Assembly: GCA_964649745.1 (NCBI GenBank)
Contig: CAZYQI010000030.1
Span: forward strand, 1 to 38,311
Length of the DNA stretch: 38,311 nt
Direction of reading: 5' to 3'
Origin: CAZEHS01 sp964649745
Lineage (GTDB): Bacteria; Bacillota; Clostridia; Peptostreptococcales; Acidaminobacteraceae
The translations under genes were made by a program, and so were the position numbers. The notes under the pieces were generated by a model. It was not told where the DNA came from. It made no database searches and saw only the letters and a program-made list of their open reading frames with translations. Below, one piece after another: positions 1 through 7,198 of this stretch. The number at the start of each line of letters is the position of its first letter. Position 1 is the stretch's first letter.

Positions 1-128
1 TAAGCCGTTACAAGGCTTCTGGCGGTTTTTTCATTATGTAAGTGTCAAACTCCCGTGGTGGAGGAACTGGTGAAATATCTGGAACGCCGTTATTCGTTTC
101 ATATCGTGCGGTAGTCGGTAAGCAATCG
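1..128. other. Upstream flank, no assignable gene
   Basis: No complete gene is visible. Frame 1 begins with TAA at 1-3 and then stays open to a TAG at 112-114. The last 21 codons before that stop (49-111, starting TPVVEELVKYLERR) look protein-like, but no start codon with a ribosome binding site precedes them, so this may be the degraded end of an upstream gene or chance. A small hairpin (AAGCC 2-6 with GGCTT 14-18) lies a few bases before a T6 run at 26-31 and could be the tail of an upstream terminator. Both readings are weak. Confidence 0.25.
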
Positions 129-157
129 TTGACAGCGCCCGGGGAACTGACTATAAT
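129..157 (+). promoter_or_regulatory. Sigma-A promoter of valS
   Basis: TTGACA at 129-134 and TATAAT at 152-157 are separated by exactly 17 bp, a full consensus housekeeping promoter. Transcription would start near 164-165, which places the whole T-box leader in the transcript. A promoter this strong fits a gene whose output is set by leader attenuation. Confidence 0.9.
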
Positions 158-164
158 GGTGTAA

Positions 165-394
165 ATAAGCTAAATGCAGTGATGAAGAGGAGTACGGCAA
201 TGCCCCTAAAGAGAGGAAACCCCAGGCTGTAAGGTTTCCGGTGTGCGTTTGTCGGAAGGTCGCTTCTGAGTATCCGGGTTGAAGTCATAGGCTCGGGCGG
301 GTAGCTCCGTTATTGGCTTTGAGAGCCTTTAGGAATTTGGGTGGTACCGCGGAAATTGACCTTTTCGTCCCAGTGTGGATGAAGAGGTTTTTTT
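165..394 (+). promoter_or_regulatory. T-box leader (valine specific) of valS
   Basis: The leader has the usual order of T-box parts: a Stem I start (GATGAAGAGGAGTA at about 181-194), the AGAGAGGAAA segment at 210-219, a specifier region GGAAGGTCGC then TTCTGAG (254-270), the T-box core TGGTACCGCGG at 342-352, and a terminator. The likely specifier codon is GTC at 259-261, a valine codon, which agrees with the downstream gene. Uncharged tRNA-Val should pair with the specifier and with the T-box bulge and stabilise the antiterminator, so valS is read when valine charging is low. The specifier assignment is from alignment by eye. Confidence 0.92.
360..394 (+). terminator. T-box terminator hairpin
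   Basis: An 11-bp stem (360-370 with 377-387, including G-U pairs) closes a 6-nt loop and is followed by seven T residues at 388-394. The 5' arm directly follows the T-box core, so antiterminator and terminator are mutually exclusive, as in other T-box leaders. Confidence 0.88.
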
Positions 395-449
395 GTTTTT
401 GGAAAAAGGAATACTTATGGAACAAAATACAGAAATAGGAGTGATGACA

Positions 450-3098
450 ATGCAGAAGCCCATGGAAAGCCGTTACCAGCCGAAGGATTTTGAAGATCGT
501 ATTTATCAGGGATGGATGGACAAGGAATGCTTTAAAGCCGAAGTGAATCCCGACAAGAAACCATACACGATTGTTCTGCCACCGCCCAACATCACCGGGC
601 AGCTGCATATGGGTCATGCCCTGGACCACACCCTTCAGGATGTTTTGATCCGCTGGAAACGGATGCAGGGGTTTGAGGCCCTGTGGCTTCCCGGTACGGA
701 TCACGCCTCCATTGCCACTGAGGTGAAAGTGCTTGAGAAGATCCGTGAGGAGGAAGGCATCAGCAAGGAAGAGCTGGGCCGGGATGAGTTTCTTAAAAGG
801 GCCTGGGCCTGGAAAGAAGTTTACGGAAACCGCATCGTAGACCAGATGAAAAAACTGGGGAACAGCTGTGACTGGAGCCGAGAACGCTTCACCATGGATG
901 AGGGCTGCAACAAGTCCGTTACAGAGGTTTTCATTAAGCTCTATGAAAAGGGTCTGATCTATCGTGGATACCGCATGATCAACTGGTGTCCGGACTGCAA
1001 AACCTCTCTTTCCGATGCGGAGGTTGAATTCGAGGAAAAGAACGGCGCTTTCTACCATATCAAGTACTTCCTGAAGGATTCGGAGGACTATCTTGAGATT
1101 GCCACCACCCGTCCGGAAACCCTTCTGGGGGACACCGGCGTTGCGGTTAACCCCGACGATCCCCGTTTCAGCAAGTATGTGGGCAAGACGGTTATTCTTC
1201 CGTTGGTGGGCAAGGAAATTCCCATTGTGGCAGACCACCATGTGGATATCGAATTCGGAACCGGTGCGCTGAAGGTAACGCCATCCCACGATCCCAACGA
1301 CTTTGAAATCGGTCAGCGGCATGGCCTTGAGCACTGTATCATACTGAATCAGGATGCCACCATCAGCCAAAACGGCGGAAAATACGCCGGAATGGATCGT
1401 TATGAAGCCAGAAAGGCAGTGGTGAAGGATCTGGAGGAACAGGGGCTGCTGGTTGCCATCAAACCCCACGTGCATAACGTAGGCGTTTGTTACCGCTGCT
1501 CCACCGTTGTAGAACCCATGATGTCCGATCAATGGTTCGTCTCCATGAAGGAACTGGCAGAGCCCGCCATGGGCGTTATTGGCGATGGCCGGATGGAGTT
1601 CGTGCCGGAACGATTTACAAAAATCTATCAGCACTGGCTTGAAAATATCCGTGACTGGTGCATCAGCCGTCAATTGTGGTGGGGACACCGGATACCGGCG
1701 TACTACTGCCAGAGCTGCAGCGAGATCGTTGTTGCCCGGGAAATGCCCGACGTATGTACCAAATGCGGCGGTACCCACTTCAAGCAGGACGAGGATGTTC
1801 TGGACACCTGGTTCAGCTCTGCGTTGTGGCCGTTTTCAACCCTGGGCTGGCCCGATGAAACCCCGGATATGAAGTATTTCTATCCCACGGACGTGCTGGT
1901 AACAGGGTATGACATCATTTTCTTCTGGGTTGTACGGATGGTGTTCTCCGCTTTGGAGCAGCTGGACGAAGTGCCGTTTAAATACGTATTCGTCCATGGC
2001 CTCGTACGGGCTGCTGATGGAGCAAAGATGTCCAAATCCGCAGGAAATGGCGTTGACCCTCTGGATATCATCGACCAATACGGAGCGGATGCACTTCGCT
2101 TTATGCTGGTGACAGGAAACAGTCCGGGAGCCGACCTTAAATTCCAGATCGAACGGGTGGAAGCCGGCCGGAACTTTGCCAACAAGCTGTGGAACGCTTC
2201 ACGGTTTGTAATTTCCGCCCTTGAAGACAAATCAATGGAATTGAATGATGAGATGAAGTTGGAGCTGGCGGACAGATGGATCCTGTCACGGCTGCAGACC
2301 GTTACCGACGAGGTGACCCGGAACCTTGACAAGTTCGAGCTGGGCGTTGCCGCCGGGAAGCTGTATGAGTTCGTGTGGGATGAGTACTGCGACTGGTACA
2401 TTGAGCTGACGAAAAAGCGCCTATATGGAGATGACCAAGCGGCGAAGGACACCGTTAAAGCGGTGCTGCTGACCGTGCTCCGGTCTATCCTCAAGCTGCT
2501 GCACCCCTTCATGCCGTTCATCACAGAAGAAATATGGCAGCATATCCCCGGCGCATCCGAAAAAATCATGCTGGAAAATTGGCCGGTGATGACATCCGCC
2601 CGACAGGACAACGGGGTTGAGAAGGATATGAACCTGCTGATGGATGCCATTAAAGCACTGCGAAATGTTCGCGCGGAGATGGATGTTCCCCCCTCACGAA
2701 AAGCCCGTCTTTTGGTATTGGCTCAGGCGAAAACCGGAGAACTGCTGGTAAACAACGCGGAATACCTCAAGGCTTTGGCTTCTGCCTCCGAGGTGACCCT
2801 GGCAGCAAGCCGTGATGAAATTCCGGAGGACTGCGTGGCGGCGGTGGTCGAGGGAGCCGAGATATTCATGCCGCTGGATGATCTGATCGATTACAAAAAA
2901 GAGCTGGACCGCCTGACCAAGGAACAGGAAAAGCTGCAGAAGGAGATTGACAGGGTGACCGCCAAGCTTGCCAACGAGGGCTTTGTGGCCAAGGCGCCGG
3001 AGAAGCTGCTGATTGAAGAAAAAGAGAAGCAGAAGAAATTCACAGAGATGCTGGAAAAGGTAACAGAGCGGCTGGTGATCGTGGCGGCGAAGGTATAA
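450..3098 (+). CDS. valS: Valyl-tRNA synthetase
   Basis: Class I aminoacyl-tRNA synthetase that charges tRNA-Val with valine in the cytoplasm. The HIGH-type signature is HMGH within PPPNITGQLHMGH, the KMSKS loop is present within GAKMSKSAGNG, and the editing domain contains the usual TTRPETLLGDT. Two CxxC pairs (YYCQSC and CTKCGG) suggest a structural zinc site. The C-terminus is a lysine/glutamate-rich coiled coil typical of the ValRS tRNA-binding arm. At 882 residues it has the expected length. ATG 450 is preferred because AGGAG lies at 437-441, 8 nt upstream; ATG 417 with AAAGGA at 405-410 is a real alternative adding 11 residues. An open frame back to a GTG at 375 overlaps the terminator and is not credible. 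Confidence 0.97.
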   Translation: MQKPMESRYQPKDFEDRIYQGWMDKECFKAEVNPDKKPYTIVLPPPNITGQLHMGHALDHTLQDVLIRWKRMQGFEALWLPGTDHASIATEVKVLEKIREEEGISKEELGRDEFLKRAWAWKEVYGNRIVDQMKKLGNSCDWSRERFTMDEGCNKSVTEVFIKLYEKGLIYRGYRMINWCPDCKTSLSDAEVEFEEKNGAFYHIKYFLKDSEDYLEIATTRPETLLGDTGVAVNPDDPRFSKYVGKTVILPLVGKEIPIVADHHVDIEFGTGALKVTPSHDPNDFEIGQRHGLEHCIILNQDATISQNGGKYAGMDRYEARKAVVKDLEEQGLLVAIKPHVHNVGVCYRCSTVVEPMMSDQWFVSMKELAEPAMGVIGDGRMEFVPERFTKIYQHWLENIRDWCISRQLWWGHRIPAYYCQSCSEIVVAREMPDVCTKCGGTHFKQDEDVLDTWFSSALWPFSTLGWPDETPDMKYFYPTDVLVTGYDIIFFWVVRMVFSALEQLDEVPFKYVFVHGLVRAADGAKMSKSAGNGVDPLDIIDQYGADALRFMLVTGNSPGADLKFQIERVEAGRNFANKLWNASRFVISALEDKSMELNDEMKLELADRWILSRLQTVTDEVTRNLDKFELGVAAGKLYEFVWDEYCDWYIELTKKRLYGDDQAAKDTVKAVLLTVLRSILKLLHPFMPFITEEIWQHIPGASEKIMLENWPVMTSARQDNGVEKDMNLLMDAIKALRNVRAEMDVPPSRKARLLVLAQAKTGELLVNNAEYLKALASASEVTLAASRDEIPEDCVAAVVEGAEIFMPLDDLIDYKKELDRLTKEQEKLQKEIDRVTAKLANEGFVAKAPEKLLIEEKEKQKKFTEMLEKVTERLVIVAAKV

Positions 3099-3114
3099 GT
3101 AAAAGATAGACAAT

Positions 3115-3215
3115 TAGCCACGGATAACACGGATGGACACGGAGGGGTCAATAGTGCAAGGCATCGGATAAAGCTTCCTGCTTGCATCCGTGAAAATCCG
3201 TGTTATCCGTGGCTA
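3115..3215. repeat. Inverted repeat, family A copy 1
   Basis: The left arm 3115-3144 begins TAGCCACGGATAACACGGAT and the right arm 3186-3215 is its near-complement, ending ATCCGTGTTATCCGTGGCTA. Each arm contains ACGGAT (or ATCCGT) units at 9-10 nt spacing. The 41-nt centre is unique. The element fills the gap between valS and folC and recurs at 10442-10590 and 32930-33053. It has no coding potential. Confidence 0.9.
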
Positions 3216-3239
3216 TCCAGAATAATGAGAGGTTTTACT

Positions 3240-4538
3240 ATGAACTATGAAGAAGCAATCGCTTATATACACAGCACCTACAGATTCGGAAGCAAGCTGG
3301 GGCTCGATAATATACGGCACCTGCTGAAGCTTATGGGGAACCCGCAGACCGAACTGCGGTTCATCCATGTGGCGGGGACCAACGGAAAAGGATCCACTTC
3401 GGCCTTTATCAACGAGGTGCTGATTGAGGAAGGGTATAGTGTGGGCCTTTTTACCTCCCCGTATCTGGAGGTGTTCAATGAGCGGATCCGTTTGAACGGA
3501 AACTGCATTGAGAACGCGGACCTGGCCACCTCCACGGAGCTGGTAAGCAGGATGGTAGACAAGATGCTGGCTCAGGGAATGTCGCATCCCACAGAATTTG
3601 AAATCGTAACGGCTGTGGCCATGGATTTTTACAAGCGCCAGAAGGCTGATTTTGTTATTCTTGAGGTGGGGATGGGGGGCCGGCTGGATTCCACCAATGT
3701 CATTGAGCGGCCATTGATATCCGTTATCACACCCATTGCCATGGATCATACGGATTACCTTGGGGACACAATCGAAAAAATTGCCGGGGAAAAAGCAGGC
3801 ATCATCAAGAAAAAATCCCTGGTAGTATCCGCACCGCAACAGCCGGAGGTTCTGGAGGTTATTCAAAAAACGGCTGATGAGCTTCACGCCTGCCTGCTGG
3901 TATCAAATCCCGATGGCTTCACAATCAAGCAGGGCACCATAGAAGGAACAAGCTTTGATGCTGTTTTCGAAGACGAGAGATTTGATGATCTGGAGATTCA
4001 TTTGGCAGGGAATCATCAGGTGATGAATGCCATGCTGGCTCTTACGGCTCTGAAAGCCATGAAGGACCGCCTGAACATGGTTATCCGTCGGGAATCTATC
4101 TACAAGGGCTTCAAGGAAACCCGATGGGCCGGACGCCTTGAGGTGCTGAGGAGCAACCCGCTGATCCTGATTGACGGCGCTCATAACGTTCATGGAGCAA
4201 AAAGTCTTTCAGGTGCGCTAAACCAATATCTTCCAGGACGAAAAGTGGTGGGTCTGATAGGCGTGCTTTCAGACAAAGACTTTGGCGGTATTCTGGATGA
4301 AGTGGTGCCCTGTTTGGACCGCGCCATCGCAACTGTACCGGACAGCCCACGGGCTCTCGGTGCAGAGGGACTGACAGAGGAGCTGAACCGGAGAGGACTG
4401 CCTGCCAAGGCGATACCGGAAATTGAAAAAGCACTTCAAACGGCGCTGGATGAACTCGGGCCGGATGAGGTGCTGGTGAGCTTTGGATCCCTTTATCTGA
4501 TTGGACAGGTGAGAACCCTGATTCAGGCAATGAAGTGA
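3240..4538 (+). CDS. folC: Folylpolyglutamate synthase / dihydrofolate synthase
   Basis: Mur-ligase-type ATP-dependent enzyme that adds glutamate to folates, and in many Firmicutes also to dihydropteroate. The P-loop is GTNGKGS at about residues 46-52, followed by the folate-side motif with TSPYLEVFNERIR. The central ligase region has EVGMGGRLDSTNV and TPIAMDHTDYLG, and IDGAHNVHG lies in the C-terminal domain. At 432 residues it is family-sized. ATG 3240 is chosen because GAGAGG (3227-3232) sits 7 nt upstream and the protein then begins MNYEEAIAYIHS, the common FolC start. It follows valS in the same direction across a family A repeat with no T-run terminator, so read-through from valS is possible. 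Confidence 0.95.
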   Translation: MNYEEAIAYIHSTYRFGSKLGLDNIRHLLKLMGNPQTELRFIHVAGTNGKGSTSAFINEVLIEEGYSVGLFTSPYLEVFNERIRLNGNCIENADLATSTELVSRMVDKMLAQGMSHPTEFEIVTAVAMDFYKRQKADFVILEVGMGGRLDSTNVIERPLISVITPIAMDHTDYLGDTIEKIAGEKAGIIKKKSLVVSAPQQPEVLEVIQKTADELHACLLVSNPDGFTIKQGTIEGTSFDAVFEDERFDDLEIHLAGNHQVMNAMLALTALKAMKDRLNMVIRRESIYKGFKETRWAGRLEVLRSNPLILIDGAHNVHGAKSLSGALNQYLPGRKVVGLIGVLSDKDFGGILDEVVPCLDRAIATVPDSPRALGAEGLTEELNRRGLPAKAIPEIEKALQTALDELGPDEVLVSFGSLYLIGQVRTLIQAMK

Positions 4539-4566
4539 AACTAGGTCCATGGTCGTGATTTTTATT

Positions 4567-4644
4567 TTCCATCATCATCCCGTTTAAGTTATAACAAATT
4601 GGGTATCAGAATAATACCATAGGGATGGAGGGATGATGATGGAA
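4567..4644 (+). promoter_or_regulatory. Inverted repeat sequestering a start site
   Basis: TTCCATCATCATCCC at 4567-4581 is the exact complement of GGGATGATGATGGAA at 4630-4644. The second arm contains the end of the Shine-Dalgarno sequence and all three candidate ATG codons of the following small gene. In any transcript that includes both arms the start region would be locked in a 15-bp stem with a 48-nt loop. Further partial pairing continues outward. The regulatory role is an inference. Confidence 0.6.
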
Positions 4645-4821
4645 GTAAAGTTTATCTTTGAAATGGACAAGGGCGAATACAAGGTACCGGTGAGCAATGA
4701 GCTCTATATCAAGAACTTTGAATACTTCAAGGGGATGGGAATTTATGATGAGTCCCTTTGTAAGGAAAAGGCTCTGATCACCACCGGATTCAAAGTCATT
4801 CGCTCCAACGAACAGGTATAG
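4639..4821 (+). CDS. Small hypothetical protein, 60 aa
   Basis: I do not recognise this protein. It is short, mixed in charge, with no membrane segment or signal peptide; it has regularly spaced aromatic and hydrophobic residues (VKFIFEMD, NFEYFKG) that suggest a small folded domain. ATG 4639 is preferred because GGAGG at 4627-4631 is 7 nt away; the ATG codons at 4633 and 4636 are too close. A hairpin with a T-run follows it at 4842-4860, which supports it as a real transcription unit. Its start region is complementary to a segment 48 nt upstream, so it may be translationally controlled when read from folC. Confidence 0.65.
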   Translation: MEVKFIFEMDKGEYKVPVSNELYIKNFEYFKGMGIYDESLCKEKALITTGFKVIRSNEQV

Positions 4822-4841
4822 AGAAGGCTCCCATACATTTG

Positions 4842-4860
4842 CGGCCCATGGCCGTTTTTT
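4842..4860 (+). terminator. Intrinsic terminator after the 60-aa ORF
   Basis: CGGCC (4842-4846) pairs with GGCCG (4850-4854) across a CAT loop and is followed by six T residues at 4855-4860. The stem is short but GC-rich. Confidence 0.75.
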
Positions 4861-4887
4861 ATTTGCGTAAATTGCATCATGGATCGC

Positions 4888-4934
4888 GAAAAGGCCCACT
4901 CAGGCAGTGCTTTCATCTGCTTAGAGCGGGCCTT
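4888..4934 (-). terminator. Probable terminator of the DUF4364 gene
   Basis: Read on the minus strand, AAGGCCC (from 4928-4934) pairs with GGGCCTT (from 4891-4897). An inner GCAG/CTGC pair (4904-4907 with 4917-4920) extends the hairpin. It lies 5 nt beyond the stop codon, but the U-run (complement of 4888-4892) is short. Confidence 0.5.
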
Positions 4935-4938
4935 GTTT

Positions 4939-5496
4939 CTACTTTTCGGTATCAAGTATTGCTGTTTCTTCGGGAATCAGGCTGCGGATCAGGGAGGCGT
5001 AGATGTCTGGGGCATTTTCTTTCCACTGTCTGCAAACGTCCTTTGCCTGACGGTTGGTTACCAGATTCAGTTCGATGTCAATCAGAGTGTGTCCGTGCTC
5101 TTCAACGCGGAGGTGAGCGATGTATTCCTGTTCGTTTACCTGGCGATACTCTGAAAGAATCTCGGCATCGCGGTAGATGGATCGTCTTTTAATGATCACT
5201 GCCTTGGCCATTCGATTTTTGATATCTTCAGGAATGCGGTCATTAAAAAAGCTCAGAGCATTGAGACCCTGGCTGGTTATCATATAATTCGGCGAAGCGC
5301 CCGATTCAGACACCTCTATCAAGGAAGTTTCAATAAGCTCCACAATATACTGCTGAAGCGTGAAGTAATCCACAAAATGCAATTCCATTACAAATTCTGT
5401 CAACTGGGTATTGGTAAGCGGCATCTTGAACTCAGATAAGATATGCAAAATCATTAGCTTGTGACGGGCTTCAATTTGGGAATCCTGGTCGAACAT
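4939..5496 (-). CDS. DUF4364 family protein
   Basis: The sequence matches the DUF4364 family, a Firmicutes group of winged-helix-like proteins of about 170-190 residues and unproven function. The N-terminal half (KLMILHILSEF, LTNTQLTEFVM, YFTLQQYIVELIETSLIE) reads as a helical DNA-binding-type domain; the C-terminal half is strand-rich (EYIAHLRVEEHGHTLIDIELNLVT). The start is placed at the ATG at 5494-5496 because AAGGAGTGA lies just upstream on the minus strand; a longer frame reaching 5535 has no good ribosome binding site. A dyad overlapping its -10 element could allow autoregulation. Family membership is from memory of sequence patterns. Confidence 0.82.
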   Translation of the reverse strand: MFDQDSQIEARHKLMILHILSEFKMPLTNTQLTEFVMELHFVDYFTLQQYIVELIETSLIEVSESGASPNYMITSQGLNALSFFNDRIPEDIKNRMAKAVIIKRRSIYRDAEILSEYRQVNEQEYIAHLRVEEHGHTLIDIELNLVTNRQAKDVCRQWKENAPDIYASLIRSLIPEETAILDTEK

Positions 5497-5520
5497 TTGC
5501 TCACTCCTTTTGCGAAATCC

Positions 5521-5535
5521 TTGATAGTATATCAA
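5521..5535 (-). promoter_or_regulatory. Extended -10 with overlapping dyad, DUF4364 gene
   Basis: On the minus strand TGATATACT forms an extended -10 element (the TATACT hexamer is 5526-5531). The same bases form a perfect dyad, TTGATA-GTA-TATCAA (5521-5535), the size of a small operator. No good -35 box is visible. Confidence 0.45.
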
Positions 5536-5699
5536 ATAAATGGACGATAGTACAGCTATTAATGAAGGGGTGCCTCTGGCAAAAGTGTGTGGAATAGGGT
5601 ATGCTAACCGGAGAAGAATATAGAACTGCGCCTAAGGGTCTTAATGGTGTAAGCGCTTTATCATCGGTCTTCTAATTCAAAATAAGGAATCAGGTCCAT

Positions 5700-6722
5700 A
5701 TGAACTTAAAATACAGAATTGCATGCTGCGGAATTGCAGCGGTATTAACGTTTTCCGGTTGTTCAAATAAAACGCCGGGAGCTCTGGAGCCGGAGACGGT
5801 TTCGAAGGAAACGGCTGAACAGGAAGCGCAAGTGATTTTACCTGACAATGTGAATGAAGCCGGTCGCATACCGGTTTTGATGTACCATCGGATTGCTGAA
5901 TCGGATTCGGAATATGACCGTACTCCGGAGGCCTTCCGTCAAGATCTGGAGAGACTTTATAAGGAAGGGTACAGGCCCATAGCTCTTGGGGATTTCATTG
6001 AAGGAAACGTGGATGTCCCTGCGGGGCTCACTCCCTTTGTCATTACCTTTGACGATGGAGACAAGAGCCAGTATCAGGCCATGGAAGAGGGGGCTGCACC
6101 TACAGGGGATTGTGCGGTAGGCATTATGGAAGATTTCAGGGCCGAACACCCGGATTTTAATCCTCAAGCCACGTTCTTTGTCAACGGCGGCGTTCCCTTC
6201 GGTCAAAAGGAGAAGCTTCAGGAAAAACTGAAATATCTCACAGACAAGGGCTATACACTGGGGAATCACACATGGAGCCACGATAAGCTTTCCAAGCTCA
6301 CGGCGGAGGAAATTGCCGTCACCGTTGGAAAGAATGCAGCGGCTGTGGAGGCCATTACCGGGAAACCGGTGAATTTGCTGGCCCTTCCTTATGGGATCCG
6401 TCCCAAGGAGGAGATGCCGATGAACGCGGTGATATCCGGCAGCTATGAGGGCATTGAATACCGAAATATCGGCATCTGCAATGTGGGATGGCAGCCGGAA
6501 CTTCCGGCATATATGGTTGATTTCGATCCCATGGCGGTGAACCGCATCCGCTGCGGTGACGATGAAGGCGAAGCCGGGGATTGGCTGAAGCGCATGGAAA
6601 AAAACCCGGAAACCCGCTATATAAGTGATGGGGATCCCGGCATCATCACCGTTCCGGACTCCTTTAAGGATAAGGTAAGCAGCAGTGCGTTGGGAAAAAA
6701 ACAGCTCCGTATAACCGAATAG
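5700..6722 (+). CDS. Polysaccharide deacetylase lipoprotein
   Basis: Carbohydrate esterase 4 (NodB-fold) enzyme predicted to remove N-acetyl groups from a cell-wall or surface polysaccharide outside the membrane. Residues 1-21 are a lipoprotein signal peptide ending FSGC, with C21 as the lipidation site and an acidic linker after it. The NodB signatures are ITFDDGD with D118/D119 and the metal-binding H190-x3-H194 (HTWSH). A YHRIAESDSEYDRTPEAF segment near residue 60 is typical of this subgroup. The exact substrate cannot be read from sequence. The stop codon overlaps the ribosome binding site of the small membrane peptide at 6733, so the two are probably co-expressed. Confidence 0.9.
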   Translation: MNLKYRIACCGIAAVLTFSGCSNKTPGALEPETVSKETAEQEAQVILPDNVNEAGRIPVLMYHRIAESDSEYDRTPEAFRQDLERLYKEGYRPIALGDFIEGNVDVPAGLTPFVITFDDGDKSQYQAMEEGAAPTGDCAVGIMEDFRAEHPDFNPQATFFVNGGVPFGQKEKLQEKLKYLTDKGYTLGNHTWSHDKLSKLTAEEIAVTVGKNAAAVEAITGKPVNLLALPYGIRPKEEMPMNAVISGSYEGIEYRNIGICNVGWQPELPAYMVDFDPMAVNRIRCGDDEGEAGDWLKRMEKNPETRYISDGDPGIITVPDSFKDKVSSSALGKKQLRITE

Positions 6723-6732
6723 GAGGCAGGGG

Positions 6733-6876
6733 ATGGACTATCAGCAGTACATATGGGGTGCGGTGCTAATTCTGTTCATAATATTGATCAGTCTTCAATA
6801 TACCCTGAACAGGATCTATGTGACGATGAAGGACATTCTGAAAGCCATTGAGCTTCTGGCAACGCGAATGAAATAA
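6733..6876 (+). CDS. Small single-pass membrane protein, 47 aa
   Basis: An unrecognised 47-residue protein starting MDYQQYIWGAV. Residues 7-21 are strongly hydrophobic (IWGAVLILFIILISL) and should cross the membrane once. The remainder is amphipathic with several lysines and arginines and is probably cytoplasmic and helical. AGGAGG at 6721-6726 lies 6 nt before the ATG and overlaps the stop codon of the deacetylase gene, which is strong evidence that it is translated. The cobalamin promoter starts 6 nt after its stop, so it belongs to the deacetylase unit and not to the cobalamin operon. Confidence 0.75.
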   Translation: MDYQQYIWGAVLILFIILISLQYTLNRIYVTMKDILKAIELLATRMK

Positions 6877-6881
6877 GCCGC

Positions 6882-6910
6882 TTGTGTGAAAACAGGCTAT
6901 CAGATATAAT
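6882..6910 (+). promoter_or_regulatory. Sigma-A promoter of the cobalamin operon
   Basis: TTGTGT (6882-6887) and TATAAT (6905-6910) are spaced by 17 bp. The start site would be near 6917, just ahead of the riboswitch aptamer. Confidence 0.75.
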
Positions 6911-6937
6911 TGTTCTAAGATTATTGTTTGAAATCTG

Positions 6938-7090
6938 TCGGTGCCATCGCATTGGATAATAGGGAAGAACGGTGTGATTCCGTCGCAGCCCACGCTACTG
7001 TAAGCCATGACGTGTCAGTGATTACCACTGGGAAACCGGGAAGGGATTGACATAAGGATGATTGGCAAGCCAGGAAACCTGCCGCAGATT
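6938..7090 (+). promoter_or_regulatory. Cobalamin riboswitch aptamer
   Basis: The conserved blocks of the adenosylcobalamin-type riboswitch appear in order: GGTGCCATCG, then AGGGAAGAACGGTGTGATTCCG (about 6961-6982), GCAGCCCACGCTACTGTAAGCC, CCACTGGGAAACCGGGAAGG (about 7026-7044), and the B12 box AGCCAGGAAACCTGCC at 7068-7083. It is followed by an intrinsic terminator and by cbiK. Binding of the cofactor should favour termination. TTCAGG at about 7118-7123 could pair with CCTGA at 7151-7155, giving an antiterminator that competes with the terminator; this pairing is an inference. Confidence 0.95.
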
Positions 7091-7146
7091 GTTTGAAACG
7101 CTTCGTTGGGAGGTGCGTTCAGGCATGCCCACAGGCCATGTTTGTT

Positions 7147-7176
7147 AATCCCTGACTTGCAGTTGGGGATTTTTTG
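7147..7176 (+). terminator. Riboswitch expression-platform terminator
   Basis: An 11-bp stem (7147-7157 with 7161-7171, two wobble pairs) has a 3-nt TGC loop and runs into six T residues. It ends 12 nt before the cbiK ribosome binding site, so the riboswitch most likely acts by transcription termination. Confidence 0.88.
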
Positions 7177-7198
7177 TATTCACTTTCAGGAGGTTAGC

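Noticed and set aside
285..1778. 497-codon open frame on the minus strand opposite valS
   Set aside because: It is antisense to a clear valS gene, crosses the T-box terminator, and has no family motif or ribosome binding site.
3115..3215. CRISPR array or tRNA-like element
   Set aside because: The repeated units are 9-10 nt apart with no constant-length spacers and form one inverted pair, so this is a dispersed palindromic repeat.
7106..7198. N-terminal extension of cbiK
   Set aside because: It would run through the riboswitch expression platform and terminator; the AGGAGG at 7188-7193 fixes the start at 7199.
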